DNA of 64,000 bases from Arcuatula senhousia (GCA_963971305.1 OZ020309.1:7867001-7931000); one strand, 5' to 3'; shown: positions 1-11,857, counted from the stretch's first letter. Numbers and translations are program-made. The notes: generated by a model not told the origin, from the sequence alone.

Positions 1-937
1 TGGTAGAGATTCCGTTTAACCGATTGATTTTCATAAATATGACGGACTTCATTTCAGTTTTTATACGAACGACTCAAACAATCGTTTGTGAGCTTGTTAA
101 CACAATTTAATTTCGATTGGCATTTCACGCCTGATTAAATTTTCCACGTGAAATTTTCATCTCCTCAAAAGCTGTGTTAACTTATTTCACGTGACTTCTT
201 TACAGATTTAAACAATTTTATATAAACTATTACGAACATTTAAGGTAATATTTTCAATAAGTTATTTTTAGAACATCGTACAATATATTGATCATTTAAA
301 TGGGTCGGGAGATATAAACAACATTTTCAGAAAACCAAGTATCATTTACAATCAAACTAAATGACTTCATTTTTCCGTCTATGTTTCTATATTTAGTAAT
401 GAATAAATTTTGACTGCAATGGAATAACATTGGTCACACAGTGCGTAGTGGGGATCCTTTAAGGTCTACAAACGTCCGCGTTCAAAGCCTTTCAAGGGGG
501 ATTTCCGAACTCTATTTGAACAAAAACGACATTCCTTGAAAATTTCAGAAACGATCTGCGACCCCATTTGAAATTTACCATGCATCGTTTTACGATCTTG
601 TGACTTGAGAGGGGACCCTGTGGTAGCTCTAGTGATCGCAACGAACACTAAGACTAAGAATAGATTTAATAATTTTAACAGAAAGTCAATGTCACTGGTA
701 AATTTCTTTGATAAGGTATAAGCATATTTCCATTTTATTTTAACTTTGTGTATGCGTGACAAATAATCGTCTTAGAAGAGGATATAACAACTACAAAGAC
801 TTGAATCAATTCATGTACGTACCAATTGGTACGTTCTTTTCATCGGTGGATTATATGAACATGATGAACACATCTATTATTATGTTCCTATCTCATTGTA
901 GTACTTTCGTCATATATTTGAGGATGATCTAGACGCC
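1..937 (+). other. Upstream flank of PHYHIP-like copy 1
   Basis: No gene is supported here. The stretch is recognisably repeated ahead of the other gene copies (about 5761-6579, 12385-12522 joined to 25628-26129, and about 61515-62200). Shared blocks include a 'GGGAGATATAAAC' segment and a segment reading roughly 'TTTTAAGGGGAATGTC'. Conservation of the whole block shows that the duplicated unit includes sequence upstream of the ATG. A promoter probably lies here, but I cannot point to a convincing TATA box or initiator. Confidence 0.55.
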
Positions 938-1226
938 ATGTCAGTCGTTTTAAGAGGAGAAGTAAATGAAAATGGGCGAGGAGTATTCTTTCAATTTACA
1001 TTTCCGAGTGCACAGGGCATCGATGTCTTACTAATGTTTTTGTATTCAAAGAACCAACCTGAGAACAGTTGTTCTATTATTGTTCAAACGTCGATCAAGG
1101 AATATGCTTTACCCATGAAATTTGTTACCGGATCTGACAATACCTACTGTATAGAAGCTTATGGACTAACCAGGGTCTCCGATGAATATTTCAAATTTGT
1201 TGCTTCTTGTCAAACAGACTTTTCAG
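938..1226 (+). CDS. Exon 1 of copy 1 (N-terminal domain)
   Basis: This exon gives 96 codons from an ATG that is conserved in all four copies (938, 6580, 26130, 62201), followed by a clear GTAAATG donor. The protein starts MSVVLRGEV and alternates hydrophobic and polar residues, as expected for a beta sandwich. It ends at a conserved Cys-Gln-Thr-x-Phe-Ser segment. I do not recognise the domain. In vertebrate PHYHIP the N-terminal part is a fibronectin type III fold, so a divergent version is possible but unproven. The start is chosen because similarity between copies continues in frame from this ATG. Confidence 0.7.
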
Positions 1227-2212
1227 GTAAATGCAAAGTTGATATATAATTTCAAGGTAGATATTCAGGTGGTCTAGATGAGTAAGCAGTTTATGGTTGC
1301 TTTAAAACACCCGTCATGATGACAATTATAGATTTAGTGTGGATATAATCCAAGAAAGGACGACAATATCAAATCTCTTTCATCTGAGAAAAAGAAGTCC
1401 AATATTTGTCAACGAGCACATGATCACTTCCGTACAATTTAACCAGGAAGCAACGTAACTCTGTGTTAGCAATTTGCCTGTCAGACGTGATGCTCTATAA
1501 AAAAAATCACAATATTCCTCACAAGCTTTGTAAAACTTCATAAGCTGGAGCGGTCGGAATATTGCAACACAAAAGGGAAAGTTTTAAGTCACCACTTTGT
1601 CGTAAAGCTGTGTATAAAGCCTTCTTTGAGTGTTTATTTCGAGACATTAATCGGACATCAAGTTCCATGGGATATATGGAATGTAAATAGTCACCAAATC
1701 GATGATCGACTCATCAATATAACGAAATGTGAGATAAAATGATCAAATAAGTCTATAATCCTGTTTATAAGGAAATTATTTTATGAAATCCACTTCGTAT
1801 GAATGACGAAACAAAACAGCAAACAATGGTGCACAAACCGTACCCAATAGTATGCTAATTGTCTACTTACAAACACGTGCACTAAACTTTACAAATATGT
1901 TGTACATAAGAAATTTTTAGTATTATTCTTTTAACTACACTCTTGGATGACAAAATAAGCCCTGTTGTATACTACCATATGTTTAATCCTGCCTTTTCTG
2001 TTTGTTTTGAAAAAAAAACTGTTTAATCACGTGTGCCAAACGAAAATCTGTGCATGTGGAATTTAATAGTTTGATACGTAGAAGTTTAAATGTAAATGAA
2101 ATCGACTTAGAATGCATAGAGAATGTACATTAGTTCTAATGAATTTCTTATGAACATTCGAGATTCTTTGAATAAAGGAATAATCAATAGTTAGTTCTTG
2201 TTTATGTTCCAG
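1227..2212 (+). other. Intron 1 of copy 1
   Basis: The intron runs from a GTAAATG donor to a TTCCAG acceptor. It is AT-rich and I see no nested gene. It differs from intron 1 of copies 2 and 3, which carry a block of TTAACGTTAA-type palindromes that is absent here. Confidence 0.6.
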
Positions 2213-2304
2213 TCACCACAGACCCCCCTGACACTAGCCTTCATGTAGATATTAGGATGAAAAAGACGATCTCTCCAGCAGTTCCCATGATGAATAATGC
2301 GCAG
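2213..2304 (+). CDS. Exon 2 of copy 1
   Basis: A 92-bp exon encodes about 30 residues: a short polar linker, then a basic stretch around VDIRMKKTISP, ending MNNAQ before a GTCAGT donor. Exons of the same length and acceptor lie at 7704-7795 and 62898-62989, and a shortened one at about 50707-50785. The short linker probably joins two folded parts. Confidence 0.65.
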
Positions 2305-3199
2305 GTCAGTTAAATGGGATTACGCTACAGTCCACATAATTCTTCCACTCAATACGTGGTGGTCCAATATATTTTTGTTCATCATTTTTTTAAACAAGGT
2401 CCCCTCTTCGATTTGCGATCTTCAATTTCTCCGGTATGTCTTCCTTGTTTTGTCTTTTCTCATGGACTTTTGAGATTGATCTTCCAGGTTCGGTAATTTT
2501 GTTGTAACCATTATTTATATGGTCGGTCCCTAATTGTGTGTCCCCTCCCTATTCTCGTTATCAAAGAAGGGGCCAGAATTGGCGAAAATGAAATGTAGCA
2601 GATACAAATATAAAGGTTACTTCTTTTGATACTTATTTTTTATATTTGCTTTTGAAAAGAAAATATGTCGGATGCCTTGTAAAAATGTGGATGGAATATC
2701 AGCCAAAGAGTGCATGCATCAAAAAGCTTTGTCAGTCCCTCATTTGTTGCATGTCTGCAGGGCAATTGGCTATCCATGGTGGGCCTCAAAGGTACTGGGT
2801 TCAGCGTTATGCGGTCGTATTATGTTGCGTATGCTACGTACATGTAATAAACAACAAGAACCCTAGCTTAAAAACAAAAATGTATTTGTGTTGTTCGTTT
2901 TCATTGCTAATTTTGATTATAAATATTCTTTGTCTTGATCTCTTATGCAAACATTCATGTGTTTGTATTTCTTAGCAATATGCGTCATAGTGCTACATTT
3001 GACTGTCAAAAGTAAGGGATTCTGAAAGTCGAAGATCCTTTTGAATAGAAGTTTTATTACTGAGTAATATTTTATATCTTTTTCTGATAAATTGTTGATT
3101 TTGTTGGTAGTGGATTTTAATGGGGATAAGGGTGTTGAAGATAGTTGATTTAAGATCTTTGACCAACTACATTTTCATGAATTCATTATTCATTTTCAG
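2305..3199 (+). other. Intron 2 of copy 1
   Basis: No gene is seen. The part around 2395-2520 resembles part of an interspersed repeat at about 10370-10470 (shared wording around 'CTCCGGTATG' and 'GAGATTGATC'), so it is a fragment of a dispersed mussel repeat. The intron ends in a TTTTCAG acceptor at 3199. Confidence 0.5.
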
Positions 3200-3488
3200 A
3201 CTAAATGGGACATAGAATTAGACCACAGTCCAGTATCAAAATACACTTTTAAGAGCACAGAACAATTTCCTTTGGAAAAGATATGGATTTTATTTTTAAA
3301 TCAAAATGGCGCCAAGTTTTTCATTGTGACATCTAACTAATTAAATTATACATTACCTTTCGACTTGAAAGCTGGAGCTGTGTCTCATGTCAAATTATTA
3401 CGTGGTTTTCTTCTCTTTGAGAATGGACCACGAACAGTTCGTATTATAGGCAATGAAACCAACACTAAAATAGTATGTCTTCGATCTC
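3200..3488 (+). pseudogene. Exon 3 of copy 1, with in-frame TAA at 3338-3340
   Basis: This 289-bp exon starts ACTAAATGG after CAG and ends before GTAAGT. It encodes a segment beginning TKWDIELDHSP. The reading frame is open on both sides of a single TAA at 3338-3340. The aligned codon in copies 2, 3 and 4 is CAA. Each other copy of this exon carries a different lesion, so exon 3 is the part disabled in every copy. Confidence 0.7.
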
Positions 3489-3672
3489 GTAAGTTTATTT
3501 AATTATTTTGCCGAACTTTCTAATGTGAAAATCGTTGTCTTTAACTGATGAATGTCGAGTGGTGGTTGGGAAAATAATTTTAAATCAGTTTTCTCAAAAC
3601 CTTTGCATATTTAGAACGCACTATCATAGGGATCTCATATGATTAAATTCGATTTCGGTCTGTTTTACGAAA

Positions 3673-4436
3673 TCAGGACTTTTTAGGGCCCCGCATCGAA
3701 GATGCGGACGCCCTATAGTTTTCACTTTGTCCGTCCGTCTGTCTGTCCGTCTGTCCGTCCGTCAACAATTCTTGTGAACACCAAAACTCAAAAACTATTA
3801 ACACCACAGTTCTGAAACTTTGCACAGCTGCTAAGTAGCATGTCATGATGTGCATATTAAAATTTTGTGCAAATCTGATTAAAATTTTTGTAAAAAATCT
3901 TCATTTTTTATAAAAAATCACAGATTTTGAGAATTGGACTTTGTGAACACTAAAATTCCAAAACTGTTAACAATACAGTTCTGAAACTTTGCACAGCTGC
4001 TAAGTAGCATGTCATGATGTGCATAGTAAAATTTCGTGCAAATCTGATTAATATTTTTGGAAAAAACTTCATTTTTTAACGAAAATCACAGATTTTGAGA
4101 ATTGGACTTTGTGAACACTAAAACTCAAAAACTGTTAACGAAACATTTCTGAAACTTTGTTCAGCTGCTAAGTAGCATGTCCTGATTTGCATATTAAAAT
4201 TTCGTGCAAATCTGATTAATATTTTTGGAAAAAACTTCATTTTTTATCGAAAATCACAGATTTTGAGAATTGGACTTTGTGAACAATAAAACTCAAAGGC
4301 TATTAACAATACAGATCTCTAGTTTCATATGCATTCCATGGAACATGCCTTAGTGGTTATAATTAAAGTTCGTATGATTTTGAAAACACTTAGATATTTT
4401 GCCGCGGGGCCCTTTCTGACTTTGTCAGTATTCTAG
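3673..4436 (+). mobile_element. Helitron-like non-autonomous element in intron 3
   Basis: The right end shows the hallmark of a Helitron 3' terminus. A hairpin (CTGAC-TTT-GTCAG, 4416-4428) is followed four bases later by CTAG (4433-4436), and the next base is T. The left end can be set at TC (3673) after an A, so the element lies between A and T without a target duplication. Sequence around both edges resembles the flanks in copies 2 and 3, which lack it. The body has a GGGCCCCGCATCGAAGATGCGG-type hairpin near the left end and three to four direct repeats of about 150 bp. It has no coding capacity. Confidence 0.6.
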
Positions 4437-4983
4437 TTCTTATTTAAAATCATAAAATAATTTTAAAAATGCACCGTGGTTCAAATATACTGCAGTAAGT
4501 AAAAAATGTGAAATAGGTAAAACCACATTTAAAAGGTAAAATGCGAGTGAATGAATCACAATGAAAAATTTAAAATTATTAGAATAGTAAAATGTGCCCA
4601 ATTTTTCGTCACAAAGTCCTTCTTCAGGGGCTTAAAAGAAAGGAAAATGCTCATACATCGACTTTGTCGTCAGTCAATCAACTTTGAACTTATAACAACA
4701 TTTTAAATCTTTCCTATGGAGATGACGAATCTAATAACCTCAACGATAAAGTGCCGCAGAATTGAAACTGCAATAATCCTAATTTGGTACAGCCATTTCT
4801 ACAGTTATATATGTATTGGAGTACTATAGAAGGTTTACTTTAGTGCTTCGATTGTTTCGTAGTATTTCTAAAATAGTAATTAACCTTTGCAGTTAAAGAT
4901 CTTTTACGCATTTATGAAATTCGAATGTCCTTTAAGATTTTGTTTAAGTTCCAACTTTAAACTGTCTGTTTTATATTCTTTAG

Positions 4984-5660
4984 ATTACACAAAAGTGGAA
5001 TATAAGAAACTTTTAGACAGATCAGTGGATTTTATAAAAGGACTTAGTGGCGACTCGTATCCAATTGAATATTTCTACAGGAACAAATCTGAAATGTATT
5101 TTCAGTCCATTAAGCAATACCATAATAACATAATGAAGCCCTATAAAAAGGATTTTAATGGTGATCAATGCTCCGTAATAAATGGACGGATCCAAGGACT
5201 GTTCTTCAACACTGCTTTAGACTTCTCCACCATGCAACCTCTTCCGTGCTCGCCATTCGGACCCATTCGTCTTCATATAGATGCTGCTAGTTTATTCACT
5301 CCAAATTGCAATCTGTACTTTGCTGATTTTTATTGTCACTATCAAGTCCATTATGTTACCATAGTTTTAACTCCAAAAAACTCCCCAACTGATACATTTT
5401 GTAAGGAACGTTTGATTTCGCTAAATGTTTTTGAAAATTCGTTTATATTCCTACATGAAATTTCTGAAGATTTCTTTGAAGTTAAAGTTTATATGAGTTC
5501 TGGTTTTAGAGTAGAGATATTTTACACTGAATCCATTAATATTAAAAAGATATTAGACAAAGATAAAGGATATTTTAGTAAAGTCCCAATAATAGGAAAA
5601 GGTGAGAGTTGTAAAATGGGAATACCCAAAAATAATCATTGTAAAGTTTGTAACCTCTAA
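4984..5660 (+). CDS. Exon 4 of copy 1: PHYHIP-like C-terminal domain
   Basis: This exon encodes 224 residues and a TAA stop, and its frame is fully open. Recognisable family blocks in order are: an EYKKLLDRSVDFIK-like helix; FYRNK with a following YF; a Ser-Pro-Phe-Gly-Pro-Ile-Arg-Leu block near 5250-5275; the strongly conserved NLYFADFYCHY near 5310-5345; a VTIVLTPKNSPTDTFCKERL segment near 5350-5412; and a terminal Cys-Lys-Val-Cys-Asn-Leu. These match vertebrate PHYHIP/PHYHIPL in order and spacing. The family has no known catalytic residues and acts as a binding partner of the peroxisomal phytanoyl-CoA hydroxylase. The exon begins after a TTCTTTAG acceptor, and its first two bases complete a codon with exon 3. 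Confidence 0.78.
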
Positions 5661-6579
5661 CATATACAAATACATTTAATTTTTTGATACGTTGTTATTT
5701 TTCCTTCAATGACCCAATATAAAATATACGATGACGATGTTGTCAAATTCGTATATAGCGTGATAGGTAGTCGAGATTCGGCTAAACCGTTTATTTTTTT
5801 TTTTCAATATAACGGACTTCTCAGGGCAAGTTTATATTTCAGATTTTATAAGAACGAATCATTTATAATCAATTGTTCGTGTGCTTGATTTTGATTTCGA
5901 TTGGCATTCCACGCCTGTTTAAAATTTCTTCTCCGTTCATTAATACGTTTTGTTAATTATTCATACATTTTGATAAATTAATATGAACTATTAAGAACAT
6001 AAGTATTTATTTTTAGACAATAGCACAAATATATTTACCATTGCAGCAAGTCGGGAGATATAAACGATGTTTTCAGAAAACCGAGTATCATTTCAATCAA
6101 ATCGAATGACTTCATTTTTTTATTTTTTTCTATATTTAATAATAACATTTTTTTCTATAATAGAATAGCAAGGGTAACACATTGCGTAATATACCTCCCA
6201 TAGAATCTAACAAGTGCAACGTCTGTCTTAATACTTTTAAGGGGAATGTCCGATCTCATTTTGATTTTTTTTTACCTACCTTGAACATTTCAGTGACGAT
6301 CTACGGCCTCGTGGCATAACATGCCTTTAAAATTTACCCTTTATATTTTTTCTAAAAGCGATCTTGTGACTTGAAAGGCTTCCCTGTGATTGCTCTCATA
6401 TTCAGAAAACTAACATTGTGAATAGATTAAAGTTAAACGGGAATATATAAGCATAACGATCATCAATGCTTGTGTATACATGTCAAAAGAATAGACGTAC
6501 AGTTCTTAGAAGAGGATATTACAGATGCAGAGAGTTAAATAATATCATACAATTTGCAGTAGCCAACTCAATTCACTTA
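5661..6579 (+). other. Intergenic region and upstream flank of copy 2
   Basis: From about 5761 this repeats the upstream flank of copy 1, which sets the duplication unit at roughly 5.76 kb before insertions. It is also nearly identical to the copy 3 flank (25628-26129). No gene is seen. Confidence 0.55.
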
Positions 6580-8308
6580 ATGTCGGTCATTCTGAGAGGA
6601 AAAGTCTGTAAAAATGGGCAGTTAGTGATACATTTCCCATCTCATTAGACATCGATGTTTAACTCATATTTTTATTTTCAAAGAATCAACCTGAGAACAG
6701 TTGTACTATTATCGTTCAAACAATGGTCAAGAAATATGGTTTACCTATGACATTTGTCACTGGATCGGATAATATCAACTGCTTGGAAGTTCTGCTTATG
6801 GACTAGGTAGTCTCTGTAGAATTCCCCAATGTTCTTGCTTCCTGTCAAACGAACTTTTTCAGGTAAATGCAAATTTAGTGCTTTATAACATTAATATTTT
6901 TTCGAATTGACATAGTTATTAAAATTCAAAAAGTACAAGAAAAATGTGTTAATCTGTGATTGAGGTACCCTTACAGCGTGTGATCTGAAGCATTAAAACT
7001 TAGAGGGCTATTAAACACAAACTTTCAAAACTAGAAGCCTAGATGTATTACAACGTAGGCTGCAATAGGAAACAATAATCCGCTAGTAATGAAAGAGCTT
7101 ATATAACCCTAAACTGCATGTTTGAAACGGTCGAATCGTAGGTCACTATAAAATACTTCATCAAGAAGTTTCGTAATAAGTTTCTTGTTCATATCCAAAC
7201 TTAAAACGAATTGTTCACGGTGGTCTTAAATTATGACCCTATCAAGAGTAGAACTAGAGTTCAATAGCCGGATACTTTTGTCGAACCGAAAAGCAAAATA
7301 AACTTATTATATTACAAGACAAAGGACAAAATAACAGTCGCAAACATTTTACACATGCAATTTGTCTTACCGTTAAATTAACGTTAAGCTCGATTAACAT
7401 TAATTTAACGTTAAACTAACATTAGCTTAACTTTAGAATTTTTAACGTTAATTTAGTGTTAAACAAAAACATAATTTAGTGTTAATCTTATTAATGTTAG
7501 TTTTCCTGTTGAATTATGTGACGTCAAATGTGAAACTTTAATAACGTTAAATTATCGAAGTTCGGTCAATACTCATTTAACGTTAATTTCTTACGTTAAT
7601 TTAATGTAAACATAATTGCCTGTGTATGTTATCATCATTTGAAATACTTCGACTATAAGAGATAATCAATATTGTTGATAATCAATATTGTTTTATGTTC
7701 CAGTCGCCCCAGACCCTGTTGTCACTAACCTACATGTAGATAACAGGAGGAAACAGACGATTTCTCCATTAGGTTAACTGATGAATAATAAACAGATCAG
7801 TACAAACATTAAAATATTTTGCCACACTCGTTTCAACTTGCGCTTGTTTTTTTATTAATCACTCTTTGTTAGGTGACTTCACCATAAAATTGTAAATATT
7901 TTGATCCTTTACAATGATTAAAATTGTATTATTTAAAGAAGGATACCATGATGGTGTTAAATGAGGTATGGTTGTAGGTCTGTTAAAAAACTAATTTTAA
8001 ATAGTTTTATATTTTAACTTTCAGACTAAATGGAACATAGAGTTGGAACACAGTCCAGTACCAAGATACAATATTAGGAGCATAGAACAATTTCCATTGG
8101 AAAAGATATGGATTATATTTTAAATCAAAATGACGTCAAGATTTTAATTGTAACTTTTAACCAATTGAACTATACTTTACCTTTAGATTTTTTGCTGTGT
8201 TTCATGTTCAAACATACGTGGTTCTCTTCGATGTAAGAAAGAATCAAGAATAGCTCGTTTCATAGGCAATGAAAACAATAATGAAATGTTAAGTCTTCGA
8301 TCTTTAAA
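6580..8308 (+). pseudogene. PHYHIP-like copy 2, exons 1-3, decayed
   Basis: Exon 1 starts at ATG 6580 but has lost about 12 bases and reaches a stop about 22 codons in. Its 3' end is near 6861, before GTAAATG. Exon 2 (7704-7795) has an in-frame TAA, and its donor has changed from GT to AT. Exon 3 (8025 to about 8305) has lost one T in the run after 'TGGATTATAT', which creates an immediate TAA, and its donor is altered. Copy 3 has the same exon 3 deletion, so copies 2 and 3 share a recent ancestor that was already broken. Confidence 0.7.
7365..7625 (+). repeat. TTAACGTTAA-rich palindromic block in intron 1 of copy 2
   Basis: The block contains many copies and near-copies of the palindrome TTAACGTTAA and the half-form TTAACGTTA, mixed with AGTGTTAA variants. 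A nearly identical block lies in copy 3 (about 50385-50645). It is absent from copies 1 and 4. It may be a small element that arrived before the copy 2/3 split, or an expanded simple motif. Confidence 0.5.
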
Positions 8309-9784
8309 GTAAATTCATTTTTGGCTGAATTTTAAAATGTAAAAATCGTTTTCATAGAATTATGAATGTCGGATGGCAGACGGAAAAATATTTTTATTAG
8401 TTTTTTTTCAAAGCCTCTGGATATTTAGAATGCAGTATCAATATTTGGTCCACCAGTAAAACCTAAAATCTCTTACCTGACAAGTCTTGTTGACACTGAT
8501 TTTATAAAAGTTCAGTAGTGTTAAGAATTCAAGTTCAATATCAGTACTTTATCTCCAAGGCCGACCCAGTAGTGTTCAGTGGATTAACTCTTGATTTTAA
8601 TGGAAATGATCTTATTAACTTGATTTACCAAAAGATGAATTTTCTGAACTTCTTAGAATACTGAACACTTTAAGAGTCAGTATTTGACAAGTAGGTGTTG
8701 TCCGTTCCAGTACTGACATTTTTTGGTGGTCCTATTTGATAAGACTCGATTTCTGTATGTATTTTGAAAGAAGCAAAGAGGTTCAATGGAGCTTTTCCAT
8801 TGTGGTTTTCTGAATTCCTCGCGTACACTTATTCCACATTTCATTATTTTCTATTCGAGTGTCAAAAGTCCGAAAGGGGCACGACGAAACGGGTAAACAC
8901 GAACAAAAACAGTACGAAGAAACACAAAATCAACCAAATGGAAATCAACAACGCGAACTCAAGTCGTAACAAGCGTGAACTCAGGTGCTCCGGAAGAGTA
9001 AGCGGTTCCTGCCTGCTATAGCATACCTGTCGTGTTGCTAACTTCCAATTCAGTGTGTCATATCCGGTAAAGGAAGACAAAACAAATTTCTACGACAAAC
9101 CAACGTTTGCACTCATTTGAATTCTTAAATAATTATTAAACAATAAAATATGTTGCACTGTGGCTCATATGTAAGTTAGTAAAATATTTTTAAGTAAGAA
9201 AAACCATATTCATATAAAAGGTAAAATACGAGTAAATAAATCACAATACAAATGGTTAAAACCATTACAATGATAAAAGCTGTCCAATTTTTTGGACAAG
9301 AAATCCTTCTTCAGGGACTTAAAAATAAGCAAGATGTTCATACAGACTATGTCGTCTGTCGATTAACAGTAATAAGGATATGCTCGGATCTGCCGAGGTG
9401 TTTCTGATTTTAATGATAAAAACCGTTTTATTACTGAAAAATTATTAGAAAAAATTATCGGTGTCACATCCTGAAGTTTTTGGAATTATTGTTTATAAAG
9501 CGCTCAAGTTTAAAACCAATTCAATTGGAATGAAAAACTGGCTGCAAAATCTATTAAGCAAAAAAATGTGAATTGAATATTTTGGTTAAATCTTTGAATC
9601 TTGTGTTAGAAATGTAGAAATATTGATAACTTGATACTTACTTACGACCTCTATTAAGCCTTTTAGCTAGTTCTCATTTTTAGTATTAAAGCAGTATAAG
9701 AATGTCAGTTTTTTGTGATGATACTGCAAAAATAATCAAATGTTTGAAATGTTATATCTGATTTTTTAGATCAATTATTATTCT
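8309..9784 (+). other. Intron 3 region of copy 2 with a dispersed repeat
   Basis: No gene is seen. The part at about 8862-9115 is a dispersed mussel repeat containing 'CGGAAGAGTAAGCGGTTCC', repeated at 52005-52258 as part of copy 3 and in inverse orientation at about 61238-61505. About 300 bp at 8448-8746 is missing from copy 1 and may be an insertion bounded by GGTCCACCA and TGGTGGTCC. The junction at 9671-9690 is the uninterrupted counterpart of the site where the hammerhead array sits in copy 3. Confidence 0.5.
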
Positions 9785-10540
9785 ATTATTTACAGCATTT
9801 ATATAGCGCATATCTAATAACATTACTCTATGCGCTTTACAATTAATGACACCCCCTCTTATAGTAAAAAAAAACGAATATTAATAGGGTTTATCAATAA
9901 TTCTGATAAACCAATTTAATTATAGGGAATAAATGGTTTGTGCGATAATTTCGTTTACCCCGTTCTAAGAATTTTCCAGTTCAATCTGGTTTTATTGATT
10001 ATTTGTGACGTCTCTGTACCAAGTCAGGACCATTGCGATCTTGAATTCTTCTGGTTTTGTGTTTCTCTCAAATAAGAATTACAACAAAGTTCCATAAAAA
10101 CTTCTATATTATGTTCATGATAATTTTTGACATTCATGTCCTATTATGTTCGATTTATAAAACTTAATTCCAAGGAAATTTTACAGTGTCACTATTTTAC
10201 GTAACTATATATAATGGGTTAAGCAAATTTTACAGTGTCACATTAATCTATGTAACTGTATATACTATGGACTTGAAGATCGCAATGGAAGAGGGAGGTT
10301 TGGCGCCATAAAACCTTGTTTAACCCACCATTTCGTTTGAAATGCCTGTACCAAGTCAGGACCATTGCGATCCACCAGTTCTCCGGTATGACTGATTCGT
10401 TTTTGTCATTTTCTCTGGACTATGAGATTGATCATTCAAGTTCGGTAGTTTTGTTATTACCTTTATTCATTCATTCAAAAACTTGTATCGCAAGGTCACT
10501 TCGTTAAAAAGTTGCTCCAACAAAAATTGAAAAAAATCGT
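9785..10540 (+). repeat. Mixed interspersed repeats, including a LINE 3' tail
   Basis: At 9785-9840 the sequence ACAGCATTTATATAGCGCAT is the inverse of a GCGCTATATAAATGCTGT tail typical of many LINE and SINE 3' ends. The same tail occurs at 56690-56745, so this insertion is older than the copy 2/3 duplication. At about 10165-10260 a unit of roughly 55 bp containing TTTTACAGTGTCAC is repeated twice. The block 'GTACCAAGTCAGGACCATTG' occurs at about 10017 and 10348. Confidence 0.5.
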
Positions 10541-11745
10541 TTCAACATCTAGACCATCCGTCATCGAAATTACCATTACCAGCCAGAACTTCAAACAGGA
10601 CAAACACGAAGTCGGCAGATCATGTTCACGGAAATAACATTCAGCTAATCCATGCTGAGGACAATTCTAATACACCCACAAGAGTGCCAGGTCAAAGGAT
10701 GGACATTGAAAGCTCCGAAAATGGTGTCGGCCCAACGCAAAATCATCACCGAACAGCAAATATTTCAATGGCACGTGGCCCTGTCATAAACATCGCGTCT
10801 GAACCGGATCAGCGTCAAGTCTAACGTCCTCGAGTAGTTCATTTTCCAAGACCTTCATCTTCTGTAAGTGCTTCACAAGACCAGCAGATGCCTAATAATC
10901 TCCAGTCAGTCAACGATGATCCCATGATAAGGAGGGATGAACAGACAAAGGTGGTCCCGGGTAGCTCTAGCTGTCATACGTTGAGCAGTTCAAACCAGGG
11001 GCAAACTCAGGGTAGGTTTATACGTGAAAATGATACTAATAGTAGCTTAATTTCGCAAGGTAAAAAGTCTCCGGATTTTTTGGTTAGTGTTTTTGATCCC
11101 ATTTCATCAAATGTTCCTATTAAGCTCAAAGACAAAATATGGAATGGGGAGTTTGTTGATTTAAGCTTACTTTTCAATTCAAATCAAAGTATGTCTAATG
11201 GTTTTGATGTTGATGGTTAACTTGCTATAAGAGCGGGTGTCATTTCAGTTCTTCCTAAAAAACATAATTCAATCACAAACATTGATACATGGACATCAGC
11301 TTTCATGATATATGCAAGTGTCATGTTAGAAAAATGGCCGGAAAAGGGATTGGAATTTTCAAGTATATGCATACGGTCAGATTAGCTGCATCCAGGGGTT
11401 GTTCTGGGGGTTTGGTTCTGTATGATGAACAGTTTCGTATGCGTAATGCCCGTTGTCCATCCTCGTCATGGGGAGGTATTGATATGGAATTGTGGATGGT
11501 GTGCGTAACAACCCCAAATACTAATAACACCTGGTTCGGTCAAAGTCAAGGTCAATCGAGTGAAGGCTTTCAAAATCAGGAAGATAATCCGTCAAATCAC
11601 TTCAGCAAACCCTAAAAATACTACTGTAGAATGTACAACAGCGGTCTACGTTACACATATGGCAATAGTTGTAAGTTTTTGCACAAATGTCAAAAATGCA
11701 ACGAATCACACCCAGCGTCAATTTGCATCTAGAGTATAATTGGAT
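10541..11745 (+). pseudogene. Decayed DIRS-type retrotransposon gag-like region
   Basis: A broken reading frame runs across 10541-11745. It starts with a polar, low-complexity stretch. A block follows with 'VPIKLKDKIWNGEFVDL' and then, after a TAA at 11218-11220, 'SITNIDTWTSAF'. In another frame comes 'KYMHTVRLAASRG' and 'YDEQFRMRNARCP' with SWGGIDMELW. In a third frame there is a Cys/His cluster of the form C-x4-LHKC-x2-C-x4-H-x4-C at about 11660-11715. This order resembles the gag-like ORF of DIRS-type tyrosine-recombinase retrotransposons of marine invertebrates. At least one stop and two frameshifts are present. No reverse transcriptase or recombinase follows. Confidence 0.55.
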
Positions 11746-11857
11746 ATACTAGTACATACAGGTAATGGTAATTATCATGTTGTATGTTTGGGTTAAAGGT
11801 TGTTTATTTATTTGAAACTCTTTATAGTTTTCGCTAAATAGCGCACTCCATTAAGGA

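Larger units (their letters stand above)
938..5660 (+). pseudogene. PHYHIP-like gene copy 1, four exons, stop codon in exon 3
   Basis: Four exons join in a consistent frame: 938-1226, 2213-2304, 3200-3488 and 4984-5660, all with GT..AG introns (donors GTAAAT, GTCAGT, GTAAGT). Phases are 1, 0 and 1, and the last exon ends at a TAA. Exon 4 matches the C-terminal domain of PHYHIP/PHYHIPL, which in mammals binds phytanoyl-CoA 2-hydroxylase; the invertebrate role is unknown. The first three exons encode a beta-rich N-terminal region that I cannot assign. Exon 3 has an in-frame TAA at 3338-3340 where copies 2, 3 and 4 have CAA, so the chain ends about half-way. All other splice sites and frames are intact, so decay is recent, or the stop is a polymorphism or sequence error. 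A Helitron-like element lies in intron 3. Confidence 0.72.

Noticed and set aside
466..762. 98-codon open frame on the - strand
   Set aside because: It lies in the conserved upstream flank; the matching region of other copies does not keep the frame.
8764..9080. Open frames on both strands, also at 51818-52224
   Set aside because: They lie in a dispersed repeat that also occurs inverted at 61238-61505, where the frame is not kept.
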